Of a DNA stretch of 64,000 nt, positions 1-9,164 are shown in pieces. Source of the DNA: Dyadobacter linearis (GTDB lineage: Bacteria > Bacteroidota > Bacteroidia > Cytophagales > Spirosomataceae). The stretch spans positions 496,001 to 560,000 of the forward strand of contig NZ_CAJRAU010000001.1 in assembly GCF_907165045.1 (NCBI RefSeq), written 5' to 3'. The translations under genes were made by a program, and so were the position numbers. How positions within the stretch are numbered: the first letter of the stretch is position 1; each line of letters starts with the position of its first letter. The notes beneath the pieces are model-generated. The model worked only from the letters and a program-made list of their open reading frames with translations. It was not told the DNA's origin and did no database searches.

Positions 1-569
1 TCGGCTGCTCTTCCGGTAGGGAGAAAAAAGTAAATCGCAAGCATCATTAAGCCCACAATACCGGCCAGGATCACAAAAATCCACTGCCAGGCAATCGCGG
101 AGGTAACATAACCGCCTATTGTAGGAGCGATCATTGGGGAAACTGCTATAACGAGCGTGATCAGCGAAAATACCTCAGCGCGTTTTTGAGGCGCAAAAAG
201 GTCACTAACGAGTGCCTGTGAGGCCACCAGACCAACACAACCGCCCATTGCCTGGAAAAAACGCATCGCGATCAGCGCATCGACCGAAGAAGTGAGCGCA
301 CAGCCGAGCGAGGCAATCACATATAAACCCAAACCGAAGTAAAGCGGCTTTTTACGTCCGAAACGATCCAGAAGTGGGCCGTAAAGTATTTGTCCCAGAC
401 AGATTCCGATCAAGTAACTGGTCAATGAAAGCTGGACACGATCGATGGTGGTGGCAAGATCCGAGGCAATCCGGGGGAAACCTGGCAGGTACATATCGAT
501 GGAGAACGGGCTGACGGTTGCCAGCGAACCCAGGATAAGAATGATAAAAAAGTACTGTTTATTCGTCAT
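1..569 (-). CDS. Bcr/CflA-type MFS drug transporter, N-terminal part (runs off left edge)
   Basis: Reading the minus strand from the ATG at 569 gives about 189 residues open to the window edge. The protein starts MTNKQYFFIILILGSLATV, followed by SPFSIDMYLPGFP, a hallmark of the Bcr/CflA drug:H+ antiporter branch of the major facilitator superfamily. The loop 2-3 signature G-x-x-x-D-R-x-G-R-K/R is present as GPLLDRFGRKKPL. Hydrophobic segments alternate as expected for about six transmembrane helices. It would be an inner-membrane multidrug exporter. The C-terminal half lies outside the window, so completeness cannot be judged. The family is certain; the substrate is unknown. Confidence 0.9.
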   Translation of the reverse strand, partial: MTNKQYFFIILILGSLATVSPFSIDMYLPGFPRIASDLATTIDRVQLSLTSYLIGICLGQILYGPLLDRFGRKKPLYFGLGLYVIASLGCALTSSVDALIAMRFFQAMGGCVGLVASQALVSDLFAPQKRAEVFSLITLVIAVSPMIAPTIGGYVTSAIAWQWIFVILAGIVGLMMLAIYFFLPTGRAA

Positions 570-722
570 GACTGTGTGATACTATTGTACAATTAACGGG
601 TCCAAAGTGCGATTAAGTTCCTGTGTTTTAATAAGTACAATCTTTTCGCAAATGATGAACATTGCGGGTATTCTTCCCCCTATTTCAACATTCTGTTGCA
701 TATTGAGGTTTATGAAACTGGT

Positions 723-761
723 TAAAAAAAATAAATCCCGGCCATTTTCATGACCGGGATT
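723..761 (-). terminator. Rho-independent terminator after the small Lys-rich gene
   Basis: On the minus strand an AATCCCGG...CCGGGATT stem (734-761) is followed by a run of T (A-tract at 724-730 on the plus strand). It sits 26 bases after the stop of the 787-1092 gene. Confidence 0.8.
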
Positions 762-786
762 CCAAGTGTGTATCTATTAACTTACA

Positions 787-1092
787 TTATTTGTCGTCAA
801 CTTTTTTCTTCACATCGTCTCTAACTTCTTTCGCTTCTTTCTTGGTTGCGTCGTAAGCTTTTTCGGTGCCGCGTTTTGCTTTTTTAGCGCCTTTTTCTAC
901 GCCGTCGCCAACTTTATCAGCTCCGTCTTCGATTTTGTCGCCAGCTTTTCTAGCATCTTTTTTTAGTTCTTTCTTAGCCTTTCTTGCGTCAGACTTGGTC
1001 TCTTCAACGGCCTGTTCCGTTTTCGTCTGCTCCTGTGCGTATGCTACTGATGAAAGTCCTATCAATGCAGCTAAAACAAATGCCTTCTTCAT
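787..1092 (-). CDS. Small secreted Lys/Glu-rich amphipathic protein
   Basis: The 101-residue protein begins MKKAFVLAALIGLSSVAYAQ, a clear Sec signal peptide ending at AYA-Q. The mature part is almost entirely charged and lacks aromatic residues except one Tyr. It contains repeating D-K-V/A-G and A-K-K stretches, such as DKIEDGADKVGDGVEKGAKK, that would form an amphipathic helix like those of YtxH-like, apolipoprotein-like or LEA-like proteins. It is probably periplasmic, perhaps stress protective, but the function cannot be assigned from sequence. It is a single-gene unit with its own terminator. Confidence 0.75.
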   Translation of the reverse strand: MKKAFVLAALIGLSSVAYAQEQTKTEQAVEETKSDARKAKKELKKDARKAGDKIEDGADKVGDGVEKGAKKAKRGTEKAYDATKKEAKEVRDDVKKKVDDK

Positions 1093-1188
1093 GATTTTCG
1101 AGTTTTGTTGAATTGTTCTTGTGAGCTATTCAACAAAAATCATTCCTTGACTAGTGAGCTTTAATCTCAGCAAAATTGAAAGAGCTCC

Positions 1189-1485
1189 TTAGACATACTC
1201 GACCTCGTTCAAAATATGTGGTCCGATAAATGGGCTAAGACCTTTTTTGGAAACAATATCCACTTTAAATCCCTGAAAAACAGCTTCTAGGAAATTACAG
1301 GTTTCAATAAAGTTGAAATATGTCTCCTTATCGTTTTCAAAATCTAGGAGAATATCAATGTCGCTGCTCACTGTACTTTGATTTCTAACAACAGACCCAA
1401 ACAACCCGATCTCAGACACACCCCATTTTTCTAATTGGGGTTTGCTGGATTGTAATATATTTCTGATATCTGGTTTTTGAAGCAT
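1189..1485 (-). CDS. MNT-type nucleotidyltransferase domain protein (MntA-like), orphan
   Basis: This is a 98-residue minimal nucleotidyltransferase. The polymerase-beta-like active-site signature G-S-x10-D-x-D is seen at residues about 30-44 (GSVVRNQSTVSSDIDIL), and a third acidic position is likely in FKVDIVSK. Proteins of this size usually act as the MntA antitoxin of HepT/MntA pairs, where they AMPylate the HEPN toxin. No HepT/HEPN gene lies on either side: the neighbours are a small secreted protein and the pyrophosphatase gene. It is therefore an orphan antitoxin or a free-standing nucleotidyltransferase. Fold assignment is firm; role is inference. Confidence 0.8.
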   Translation of the reverse strand: MLQKPDIRNILQSSKPQLEKWGVSEIGLFGSVVRNQSTVSSDIDILLDFENDKETYFNFIETCNFLEAVFQGFKVDIVSKKGLSPFIGPHILNEVEYV

Positions 1486-1532
1486 AATAGGTACTGTTTG
1501 AGTCTAAAAATAGAGAATCTCAACAACTTTCA

Positions 1533-1565
1533 AACAAAAATACCCAGCCAATTACGACCGGGTAT
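1533..1565 (-). terminator. Terminator downstream of hppA
   Basis: ATACCC at 1540-1545 pairs with GGGTAT at 1560-1565. On the minus strand the hairpin is followed by TTTTT (A-run 1536-1540). It lies 26 bases past the hppA stop. Confidence 0.65.
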
Positions 1566-1590
1566 ATGCTTAGTGCTAAACTTTTTAATA

Positions 1591-3822
1591 TCATTTAGAA
1601 CTCGCAGGCAGCTTTAATGCTACTACCTCCGCATTTGATTCGGGTGAAGTTACTTCGGATTGTGACACTGCATGCACTTTGACTTTGGAATCCATACTAT
1701 GGATATCAGCACGTTCGACTGCAATATGCGGGGCGATAACTAGTGAGACGATCGACATTAACTTGATCAGAATATTCATAGAAGGTCCCGATGTATCTTT
1801 AAATGGATCGCCAACGGTGTCCCCCGTTACAGCAGCTTTGTGCGGCTCCGATTTTTTGTAGAAGGTTTCGCCATTGATTACAGCTCCCTTTTCGAAAGAT
1901 TTCTTTGCATTGTCCCAGGCACCCCCGGCATTGTTTTGAAATATTCCCATTAAAACACCTGATACCGTAACACCAGCCAGAGTTCCGCCAAGTACCTCAG
2001 GGCCAAACAAAAACCCAACCAGAACCGGCACGAGCAGGGCGATCAAACCAGGCGCTACCATTTCGCGGATCGAAGCCTCAGTCGAGATAGCGACACATTT
2101 ATCGTATTCAGGCTTGGCGGTACCTTCCATAATTCCGGGAATCTCGCGGAATTGTCTGCGCACTTCTTCTACCATTTTCATGGCAGCGCGGCCCACCGCG
2201 GCGATAGCCAGGGACGAGAATATGAACGGGATCATCGCGCCGACAAATAGCCCGGCAAGTACATTTGCTTTGTAAATATCAATGGAATTAATGCCCGCAA
2301 CACCACAGAACGCAGCGAATAGAGCCAGTGAGGTCAATGCAGCAGAGGCAATCGCAAAACCTTTTCCGGTGGCTGCGGTCGTGTTACCAACTGCATCGAG
2401 AATATCAGTCCGGCCACGCACTTCTTCCGGCAAATGTGCCATTTCTGCGATACCACCCGCATTATCAGCGATCGGGCCGAATGCGTCGATCGCGAGCTGC
2501 ATGGCGGTAGTCGCCATCATACCAGCGGCGGCAATCGCTACGCCGTATAAACCTGCAAATTCATAACTGATAAAAATACCAGCAGCCAATACGAGCGTCG
2601 GGATTACCGTCGATTCCATACCGACAGAAAGTCCGCCGATGATATTCGTCGCGTGACCGGTCGAAGATTGATTCACGATCGACTGAACCGGACGTTTTCC
2701 CATTGCGGTGTAATACTCCGTAACTGTCGACATAATCGCGCCTACAATAGACCCCAGCAGAATCGCCCAGTAAACGTCCATTGAAGTAAAGTCAACTCCT
2801 CTTATTGTCAGGTTACCTTCTGGTAACATCCAGATTGTCAGTGGATAGCTGACAATCAACACAATAATAATAGAACCCCAGTTTCCGCGGTTTAACGCTC
2901 CTTGCACATCGCCGTTATCATTACTCACGCGCACCAGCAGCATTCCAATAATTGACGCAATAAGCCCCATTCCAGCAATCACCATCGGAAGCAAAATCGG
3001 TGCAATCCCGCCAAAATTGTCGGCACCTTCTGCAATAATTTCCCGACCCAATACCATCGTAGCGAGGATCGTAGCCACATAAGAACCGAACAAATCGGCG
3101 CCCATACCCGCCACGTCACCCACGTTATCTCCCACATTATCAGCAATTGTTGCCGGGTTACGCGGATCATCTTCCGGAATACCGGCTTCGACTTTACCTA
3201 CCAAGTCAGCACCTACGTCAGCAGCCTTTGTATAAATTCCTCCTCCTACCCTTGCAAAAAGGGCGATTGACTCTGCACCCAGCGAGAAACCCGCCAGTAC
3301 TTCGAGCACTTTCTCCATCGCCAGACCATTCACGTCCGTAGAATCTCCTACAAAAAAATAATAGAGAATGATGAAAAGTCCGCCCAGACCTATTACAGCC
3401 AAACTAGCCACGCCAATCCCCATGACCGAGCCGCCTGTGAAGGAAACTTCCAGCGCCTTGGTCAGACTCGTACGTGCCGCCTGTGTGGTCCGGACATTTG
3501 ACTTTGTAGCGATATTCATCCCGATATATCCGGCAAATGCAGACACGAACGCGCCGATAATAAATGACAGACCGATAAAAGGACTGGAATTTTCAACGAG
3601 GGTACCGGAGTAGCCTAATAAAATAGAGACGATTATTCCGAAAATTATGAGTACACGCCATTCGGCTTTCAGGAAGGCAAGGGCACCATCTGCAATTGCA
3701 TCCGCTATTTCTTTCATTTCAGGATTTCCTGCATCCTGGCGGACAACCCAGCCTCTTTTGAAGAACATCACCAGCAGGCCGATTAGACCGAACACTGGCA
3801 CTAAATAGGTAATGATACTCAT
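1591..3822 (-). CDS. hppA: Membrane-bound ion-translocating pyrophosphatase, K+-dependent subfamily
   Basis: This 743-residue integral membrane protein hydrolyses pyrophosphate to pump H+ and/or Na+ across the inner membrane. The substrate-binding loop is seen as [20 protein letters not shown] followed by [17 protein letters not shown], and a second acidic loop as [20 protein letters not shown]. The K+-site segment reads [10 protein letters not shown], with Ala then Gly at the positions where K+-independent enzymes have Lys and Thr, so this is the K+-dependent class. Whether it pumps Na+, H+ or both cannot be decided by eye. The length and about 16 hydrophobic segments are normal. The C-terminus carries an unusual tail after the last helix (about residues 700-743). 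Confidence 0.97.
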   Translation of the reverse strand: MSIITYLVPVFGLIGLLVMFFKRGWVVRQDAGNPEMKEIADAIADGALAFLKAEWRVLIIFGIIVSILLGYSGTLVENSSPFIGLSFIIGAFVSAFAGYIGMNIATKSNVRTTQAARTSLTKALEVSFTGGSVMGIGVASLAVIGLGGLFIILYYFFVGDSTDVNGLAMEKVLEVLAGFSLGAESIALFARVGGGIYTKAADVGADLVGKVEAGIPEDDPRNPATIADNVGDNVGDVAGMGADLFGSYVATILATMVLGREIIAEGADNFGGIAPILLPMVIAGMGLIASIIGMLLVRVSNDNGDVQGALNRGNWGSIIIVLIVSYPLTIWMLPEGNLTIRGVDFTSMDVYWAILLGSIVGAIMSTVTEYYTAMGKRPVQSIVNQSSTGHATNIIGGLSVGMESTVIPTLVLAAGIFISYEFAGLYGVAIAAAGMMATTAMQLAIDAFGPIADNAGGIAEMAHLPEEVRGRTDILDAVGNTTAATGKGFAIASAALTSLALFAAFCGVAGINSIDIYKANVLAGLFVGAMIPFIFSSLAIAAVGRAAMKMVEEVRRQFREIPGIMEGTAKPEYDKCVAISTEASIREMVAPGLIALLVPVLVGFLFGPEVLGGTLAGVTVSGVLMGIFQNNAGGAWDNAKKSFEKGAVINGETFYKKSEPHKAAVTGDTVGDPFKDTSGPSMNILIKLMSIVSLVIAPHIAVERADIHSMDSKVKVHAVSQSEVTSPESNAEVVALKLPASSK

Positions 3823-4012
3823 GCGATATACAATGTTTGGTTGTAAGGTTTATAATTCCGTAAATATAGAGAATGAGACCTCATAACAAAATCGCAAAAG
3901 GCTTATTTTTGGTTAATTCGTATAGATTTTATAAAAATTTGGGGAATATTTTGAGGACGGAAAGCATTGAAATCTACTGCGCCAGACGAGTTGTCACTGT
4001 TAACTGACTAGC

Positions 4013-5185
4013 TTACAACTCCTTTGTACTTTTTGGCCGCGCAATTTTTAGGACCAAGAGGCTTATGAGGAACGTCACTACTCCAGCTGCAGCAGCCAAT
4101 AAGGTTCCTCCCAGAAAATACTGGACAAAATTGAGGTGAATAGATTCGAGGGAAAGGTTTTTCAGATCGTTAATCTGAACCCCATTCTGATAAAACAAAC
4201 CGCCGAATTTGTAGCTCAGGAATATGATCAGCGGGATCATCGGCGGAATACTGATATTCGCCGCGGCCAGAAAAAGCACTTTGTTCATCTTGAAATAAAT
4301 CGAAAGCGGTATGCCCACCAGCAACTGAAACCCCCAGATCGGCACGATTCCCATGAAGAATCCGAACCCGATTGAGCGCGCTTTATTGAAGTTGGATTCG
4401 TCGGATTTAATGGCTTCCGCCTTAATTAATTTCCATAAACCTTTTCTCCGCACTTCCTCGATCACTCTTTTGGGGAGATAATAAAGGAGGGTCAGGATCA
4501 CCAGCCAGGTATTGAGAATGCTGATCCTTGTAAAGTCGCGAAACGGCCTGAAATGCGTTACGCGCTCATTTTTATCGTAAATAACGTTGATATTAACCGG
4601 TATGATCGGGACCTGACGCCAGGCCATTTTGACGATTACTTCAATTTCGGTCTCGAATTTGGTCGTAAAGAGTTTGATGGTTTTCAGCGGCTCCAAAGGA
4701 TATAACCGAAAGCCGGTTTGGGTATCCGGCAGTGTAATGCCGGTCTCGAATTTGAACCAGAAATTGGAAAATTTATTACCGAAAGAGCTCTTGCCCGGCA
4801 CTCCCTCCTGCTCCATATTCCGCGATCCCATCAGCAGCGCGCCCGGATGTTGCAGGGCTCCTTCTATAAACACCGGGATATCACTCGCAAGGTGCTGACC
4901 ATCAGAGTCAAGTGTAAGCGCATATTTGTAACCGAGCTTGATCGCTTCCTTGAAACCAAGTCGCAGCGAATAGCCTTTGCCGCGATTAGGAAAGCTGTTT
5001 AAAACCCTGAGCTTCACACCATAAGAAGCCAAAATGTGCAAGGTACTGTCGGTGGAACCATCGTTGACAACAAAGAAGGTAACCCCCGCCGCATAGGGCA
5101 TAACCGAGTCGATAACCCGGCGTACAGTATTCTCATTATTGTAGGTGGGAATGATAATGCAGCACTGAATATCCGAAAGCGTCAT
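4013..5185 (-). CDS. Family 2 glycosyltransferase fused to DUF2062 membrane domain, pigment operon
   Basis: Residues 1-220 form a GT-A family 2 glycosyltransferase of the dolichol-phosphate-mannose-synthase type: CIIIPTYNNENTVRRVI at the N-terminus, VVNDGSTDST nucleotide-binding loop, and LTLDSDGQH with the metal-binding D-x-D. A hydrophobic segment follows near residue 235. Residues about 265-380 are a DUF2062 domain with the characteristic GFFMGIVPIWGFQ motif and several transmembrane helices. This architecture recurs in aryl polyene/flexirubin loci. It is the last gene of the long minus-strand operon, 61 bases after the dehydratase gene. Its likely role is to glycosylate a lipid carrier or the polyene product at the membrane; the substrate is not known. 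Confidence 0.9.
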   Translation of the reverse strand: MTLSDIQCCIIIPTYNNENTVRRVIDSVMPYAAGVTFFVVNDGSTDSTLHILASYGVKLRVLNSFPNRGKGYSLRLGFKEAIKLGYKYALTLDSDGQHLASDIPVFIEGALQHPGALLMGSRNMEQEGVPGKSSFGNKFSNFWFKFETGITLPDTQTGFRLYPLEPLKTIKLFTTKFETEIEVIVKMAWRQVPIIPVNINVIYDKNERVTHFRPFRDFTRISILNTWLVILTLLYYLPKRVIEEVRRKGLWKLIKAEAIKSDESNFNKARSIGFGFFMGIVPIWGFQLLVGIPLSIYFKMNKVLFLAAANISIPPMIPLIIFLSYKFGGLFYQNGVQINDLKNLSLESIHLNFVQYFLGGTLLAAAAGVVTFLISLLVLKIARPKSTKEL

Positions 5186-5246
5186 TTTGTAATACGGGAC
5201 TAATAGAAATCGATTTAAAATGTCCGCTGAGTAATTAAAAAGAGCC

Positions 5247-5606
5247 TTATTCGTAAACGTAAGTTGCCTGCATTTTAAAAAAAACCGTACTTCCCCATTG
5301 TCCGGTTGCAGATACTTCTACCAATTCTTCCGCCTTGTACTTTATATTGATCGTTACCGACGGATTGGCGGCAGGGTCGAGAATTTCCAGGAACTTACAA
5401 GTTCTGAGCGCTTTAAGTCTCAACGGCCGACCCAGATGCTGCGCCAGAATATCCCTGACCATTTGCATTTGTATCACGCCGGGCGTAACGGGTGAACCTG
5501 GAAAATGACCTTCAAAAATCGAATGCGCTGCGTTCACCGATACCTCGGAAACAAGCTGGCCGTCGACAAATCCGGTATGTTCAATGTTGTAAATTTCCTG
5601 CGACAT
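5247..5606 (-). CDS. Hotdog-fold 3-hydroxyacyl-ACP dehydratase (FabZ-like), pigment operon
   Basis: This 119-residue single hotdog domain contains IFEGHFPGSPVTPGVIQMQM, the FabZ/FabA catalytic motif with the active-site His in GHFPG. In an aryl polyene pathway it would dehydrate the beta-hydroxyacyl-ACP after ketoreduction to give the conjugated double bonds. It is shorter than classical FabZ (about 150) and lacks a clear catalytic Glu at the usual D/E position, where Gln is seen (PGVIQ). It is followed by the glycosyltransferase and preceded by the LolA-like gene with a 17-base gap. Confidence 0.88.
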   Translation of the reverse strand: MSQEIYNIEHTGFVDGQLVSEVSVNAAHSIFEGHFPGSPVTPGVIQMQMVRDILAQHLGRPLRLKALRTCKFLEILDPAANPSVTINIKYKAEELVEVSATGQWGSTVFFKMQATYVYE

Positions 5607-5623
5607 TGCTTTGAAGGGTATAC

Positions 5624-6265
5624 TTACAAAATCTCGAAGAGGCTATCATTTATTTGCGAATTGAATTTTTCGCTATGGAATTTCAGTAAATTCCGGTCGC
5701 CTCCTTTGTCGAAAAAAGTAAGTTCTTTTAACCTGAGGGTACTTTTCGGGAATACCATTGTGATTTTGGAATAGATGTTCTTCAATCTCCTGTTCACCGG
5801 CGTCAGAACGATCATATACTGGTCGTCGCTGGCCAGCGCTGCGATTGAAAAAGCTTTGTTCTGCTGAAAATCTCCATTCACGAGCCCGATCATCAACTCC
5901 TTGATCTGAGCCGCCATTCTGCTCGCCTGCCCTACGTTTTTCTCTTTCCCACCTTCCTCGATCCGCAGCTTGTCGCCATTGATCATAATCACATATTTGA
6001 CCGGATTTTTTTGTTCCCAGCGCATTTTATTTTGTTTGAAATAGAATACCCCCGACGATCGCTCAGGCTCTTTCAACACAGCCAGGTGCTTTTCTTCGGT
6101 AAATGCAGCCTGTATGGAAGTGGTAGCCTGCGACGTTTTTTTTAGTTCTGCCAGGAGTTTTGCCTGGTCCGCCGCTGGCTTAAAACTCTGAGCATTTAAA
6201 TTCAGGCAAGAAAATACGAGCAGCAAACTTAAAATGCTTTTATTGATCATAGGGTGCTTTTTCAA
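5624..6265 (-). CDS. LolA-like outer-membrane lipoprotein carrier protein, pigment operon
   Basis: This 213-residue periplasmic protein has a signal peptide (MINKSILSLLLVFSCLNLNAQ, with an alternative ATG five codons upstream that is used here). The mature region matches the LolA/LppL fold: an N-terminal amphipathic helix, a FTEEKHLAVLKEPERSSGVF strand region, and MRWEQKNPVKYVIMINGDKL. LolA-like carriers in aryl polyene loci are thought to move a lipid or the pigment across the periplasm to the outer membrane. The start overlaps the preceding deacetylase gene by 26 bases, which supports co-translation. A dedicated rather than housekeeping role is inferred from the operon. Confidence 0.85.
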   Translation of the reverse strand: MKKHPMINKSILSLLLVFSCLNLNAQSFKPAADQAKLLAELKKTSQATTSIQAAFTEEKHLAVLKEPERSSGVFYFKQNKMRWEQKNPVKYVIMINGDKLRIEEGGKEKNVGQASRMAAQIKELMIGLVNGDFQQNKAFSIAALASDDQYMIVLTPVNRRLKNIYSKITMVFPKSTLRLKELTFFDKGGDRNLLKFHSEKFNSQINDSLFEIL

Positions 6266-7007
6266 TCAGTTGGGAGAGCGGGACGATCTTGATCCCTTTT
6301 TGCAGACAATGCTCGATCACATCTTCCAGTGAATCGGCGGTGATTTTCAAATTATCGTGCAGTAAAACGATGTCCCGCGATTTTAATTTGGACATAACCC
6401 TATTGATAATCTGATACTTATTATCCGCCCGGGTATCCAGGCTCCTGACAGACCAGCCAATTGAATGAAGCCCGAGTTCTTTTAAAACCGAAGCATAAAC
6501 GGGATTTGTAACCCCAAATGGCGGCCGGAAAAAGAGCGGGGTTTTATTAATTGTAGAAGATATGATTTCAGTACAGTGACTAATATCTGCTTTTAATCTG
6601 CTTTTTGAGAAAAATCCCAAGAAGTAACTGTGACTGAATGTGTGATTTCCTATTGTATGTCCCTCATCTTCAATCTGTTTTAAAAGCTCCGGATACTTAG
6701 CAGCCTTTTTCCCAATTACAAAGAATGCGGCTTGAATTTTCTTTTCCCTTAAAACTGCCAGGATCTTCGGAGTTGTGTCAGGATCGGGGCCGTCGTCGAA
6801 AGTAAGTGAAATCGCCTTTCTCTTTCCTTTGTTAACCGATTTGAAAAAGTAGTTGGACTGAATGTGGAAAGAACCGTAGGCAGTAGCGGCGAGGTATAGG
6901 AGCACTATAATAATCCAAACGATCCAGGCCAGGCCGGTGTCCCAGAAAATGATCCCGCTTAATGCAAAAACGGTGATAGAAATGAATGTAACCAGATTAT
7001 GCTTCAA
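6240..7007 (-). CDS. NodB-type polysaccharide deacetylase family protein, membrane anchored
   Basis: The 255-residue protein begins with two hydrophobic segments (residues about 5-48), then a carbohydrate esterase family 4 domain. The metal site is visible as TFDDGPDPDTTP (catalytic Asp plus metal Asp) and HTFSH (H-x3-H), followed by RPPFG and LLHDN. The catalytic domain would face the periplasm if the two helices form a hairpin. Homologues are common in Bacteroidota pigment loci, where the substrate is unknown; a glycosyl or amide group on the product or its carrier is possible. It overlaps the ketosynthase-like gene upstream (11 bases) and the LolA-like gene downstream. Confidence 0.88.
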   Translation of the reverse strand: MKHNLVTFISITVFALSGIIFWDTGLAWIVWIIIVLLYLAATAYGSFHIQSNYFFKSVNKGKRKAISLTFDDGPDPDTTPKILAVLREKKIQAAFFVIGKKAAKYPELLKQIEDEGHTIGNHTFSHSYFLGFFSKSRLKADISHCTEIISSTINKTPLFFRPPFGVTNPVYASVLKELGLHSIGWSVRSLDTRADNKYQIINRVMSKLKSRDIVLLHDNLKITADSLEDVIEHCLQKGIKIVPLSQLIEKAPYDQ

Positions 7008-7971
7008 CGCTTTGTACCAAGGTTAGGCCCAGATTTTCTTTTCTGAGCGCATTGAAGATAAGGATATTTTTGAGCGATCTGTCCTGACTGATCAGATCAA
7101 CCGCATAATTCAATGCGAATGCTGATGCCGTAGGATAAACGCCGCATAACGACAAATAATTAATACACTTTTCAGGATCTAAACCCGCTTTTCGCCAAAT
7201 GCTCTCGTATTCACCTTCGTTTGCATTGCCGGGAACAGCGTAGATAATCTTACTTAGGTCGTTTATTTCCAGCGAGTTATTATTTAAAAATCGCGTTAAT
7301 TTCTTTACCGGATCCTTCGCAAATGCTACCGGTTCACAATCCGCAATGCGAGCAACAGTACCCTCCCCTTTTTCTTTCGAAATAGTAAAAAAAGAAGCTC
7401 CCGAAGTCAGCGGAAAACCTGGTGCATAGCCTAAATGCGACGTAATCTCGGAAAGGATTTCAATATGCTCGTCGGCAGCACCTACCAGAATATGCTCCTC
7501 TCCTTCGTCCAGTAGCAATAAGGCATCCACCATCGCGTGCTCGAAAGAGAGTGTGTTCTGCGTGTGGGTCATGTTGTAACCGTGGTTGCCAAGGCTCAGC
7601 GAAATCTGCCCCGCCATTGTATTATGTGTAGACTGGATAAATGCAGTCGGCGGCAAAAGTCCCTCTACGGTAAGGGAGGTATTGAGAAATTTGTCGGTAT
7701 CCTGCAAACAGCCCAAACCAGTTCCGGTAATGATCGCATCCGGCTGGTCCAGACCGGTCTGAGCGAGGCAATCTTTGGCACAAGCCACCGCCATTCGCAG
7801 GATCTTGCTCATTCGACGCAACAGACCAGCGTCTATAAATGCTTTGTAATCAGGGGTAATCAATGCGGGAGGCACCACCGGGCTCATGGAATCCGAAAAT
7901 CCGGTTTTACCGAAAGTATCCTGATGTGAGATCGTCGAGGCGGCGGTTATATAATAGGTATTTTTTTCCAT
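6997..7971 (-). CDS. Cys-less beta-ketoacyl synthase-like protein (chain-length-factor type)
   Basis: The ATG at 7971 (MEKNTYYITAAS) is preferred because it follows the upstream stop codon as TGATATG; an ORF extension to 8022 would overlap the previous gene. The 324-residue product has a thiolase-fold ketosynthase layout with QSTHNTMAGQ, but the nucleophile elbow reads THTQNTLSFE with no Cys. It therefore cannot condense alone and is probably the partner (chain-length factor) of an active KS such as the adjacent 7973-9157 protein. It is clearly paralogous to the protein at 23626-24672 (shared AGLLRRM and QST-N-AG segments). Confidence 0.85.
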   Translation of the reverse strand: MEKNTYYITAASTISHQDTFGKTGFSDSMSPVVPPALITPDYKAFIDAGLLRRMSKILRMAVACAKDCLAQTGLDQPDAIITGTGLGCLQDTDKFLNTSLTVEGLLPPTAFIQSTHNTMAGQISLSLGNHGYNMTHTQNTLSFEHAMVDALLLLDEGEEHILVGAADEHIEILSEITSHLGYAPGFPLTSGASFFTISKEKGEGTVARIADCEPVAFAKDPVKKLTRFLNNNSLEINDLSKIIYAVPGNANEGEYESIWRKAGLDPEKCINYLSLCGVYPTASAFALNYAVDLISQDRSLKNILIFNALRKENLGLTLVQSVEA

Positions 7972-7972
7972 A

Positions 7973-9157
7973 TCACGCGTGATCTGCGAATACCAGGGAA
8001 GAATTATTACCGCCAAAACCAAATGAATTCGAGAGTACGGCGTGGATCGGAATATCGGTTTGCAGGCTTGTAACGGGTGTCAAGCAAGTTTCTTCAATGG
8101 GATTTTTAAAATTCAGATTAGGGTAAACCAGACCATTTTGAATCGCCAGCACCGAGAAAACTGCCTCTATCGCGCCAGCCGCGGCCAGCGTGTGCCCGGT
8201 GAATGCTTTTGTAGAACTGAACAAAGGAATGTTTTCGCCAAACACATTTTTCAGCGCCACGGATTCAGACAGATCGTTATTTTTTGTGCCGGTACCGTGC
8301 GCATTCACATAGCTGATCGCTTCCGGCTCAATTCCGGATTTTTTTAATGCATTTCCGATTGCCAGTGTAGCACCGACTCCTTCCGGCGACGAAGCAGTTT
8401 GGTGATACGCGTCAGCAGCATTCGCCCAGCCACTGAGGTAACAAATCGTTTTATTTCCCGAAAACGCAATGCTTTTCTCTCCCTCTAAAAGTAAAAAAGC
8501 AGCTCCTTCGCCCAGATTCAGGCCGCTTCGCGTTTCATCAAATGGCCGGCACCATTGATCGTCATAGATCATCAGCGACCTGAAACCATCAATTGTGAAC
8601 CGCGCGAGTGCATCCGAGCCGCCTACGAGCACCCTGTCCAGCTTATTTTGCAGGATCAGTCTTGCGCCCAGCATAATCGCATTAGCACCTGAGGAACAAG
8701 CAGTTGATAACGTATTTACATAATCCGAAATGCCCATTTCCACAGCGATCCGCTCCGTTGTGGAGCCACTATCGTGCGTTTTCAGCAGCGTATAATCCGG
8801 ATTATTTTGGGTAAGATAATCTTTGTAAAAAACCTCACTCCTATCCATTCCGCCCACCGAAGTAGCGGAAATAATGCCGGTTCGTAGCTCGCTATTTAAC
8901 TTATTCTCGCCCCACGCTTCCCTTGCGGCGTGAAGCCCCAGGAGTGAGGTACGGGAAATATGTGAAGAATCAAGACCCAATTTTCCTTTCAGGTCCGCAT
9001 TGGAAGCTTTCACCTCGCCCACCAAAAAAGGTCGCGAATCTTCCAGATAAGTTATTTCCCCGATACCTGATTTCCCTTCCCGCAGTGATTGCAGGTTTTC
9101 TGCCACTGAAAATCCAATAGCCGAAACGACACCAATACTGGTAATGCGTACACTCAT
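7973..9157 (-). CDS. FabF-type 3-oxoacyl-ACP synthase, pigment operon
   Basis: This complete 394-residue ketosynthase has Cys154 in STACSSGANA, the first catalytic His in NAHGTGTKNND, the second in FTGHTLAAAGA, and the C-terminal NSFGFGGNN loop. It would perform decarboxylative Claisen condensation during polyene elongation on the acyl carrier protein encoded immediately upstream in the transcript (9165-9422). It is followed by a Cys-less KS-like gene only one base after its stop codon, the arrangement of a KS/chain-length-factor pair. Which extension rounds it catalyses cannot be seen from sequence. Confidence 0.93.
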   Translation of the reverse strand: MSVRITSIGVVSAIGFSVAENLQSLREGKSGIGEITYLEDSRPFLVGEVKASNADLKGKLGLDSSHISRTSLLGLHAAREAWGENKLNSELRTGIISATSVGGMDRSEVFYKDYLTQNNPDYTLLKTHDSGSTTERIAVEMGISDYVNTLSTACSSGANAIMLGARLILQNKLDRVLVGGSDALARFTIDGFRSLMIYDDQWCRPFDETRSGLNLGEGAAFLLLEGEKSIAFSGNKTICYLSGWANAADAYHQTASSPEGVGATLAIGNALKKSGIEPEAISYVNAHGTGTKNNDLSESVALKNVFGENIPLFSSTKAFTGHTLAAAGAIEAVFSVLAIQNGLVYPNLNFKNPIEETCLTPVTSLQTDIPIHAVLSNSFGFGGNNSSLVFADHA

Positions 9158-9164
9158 TGGAAGA

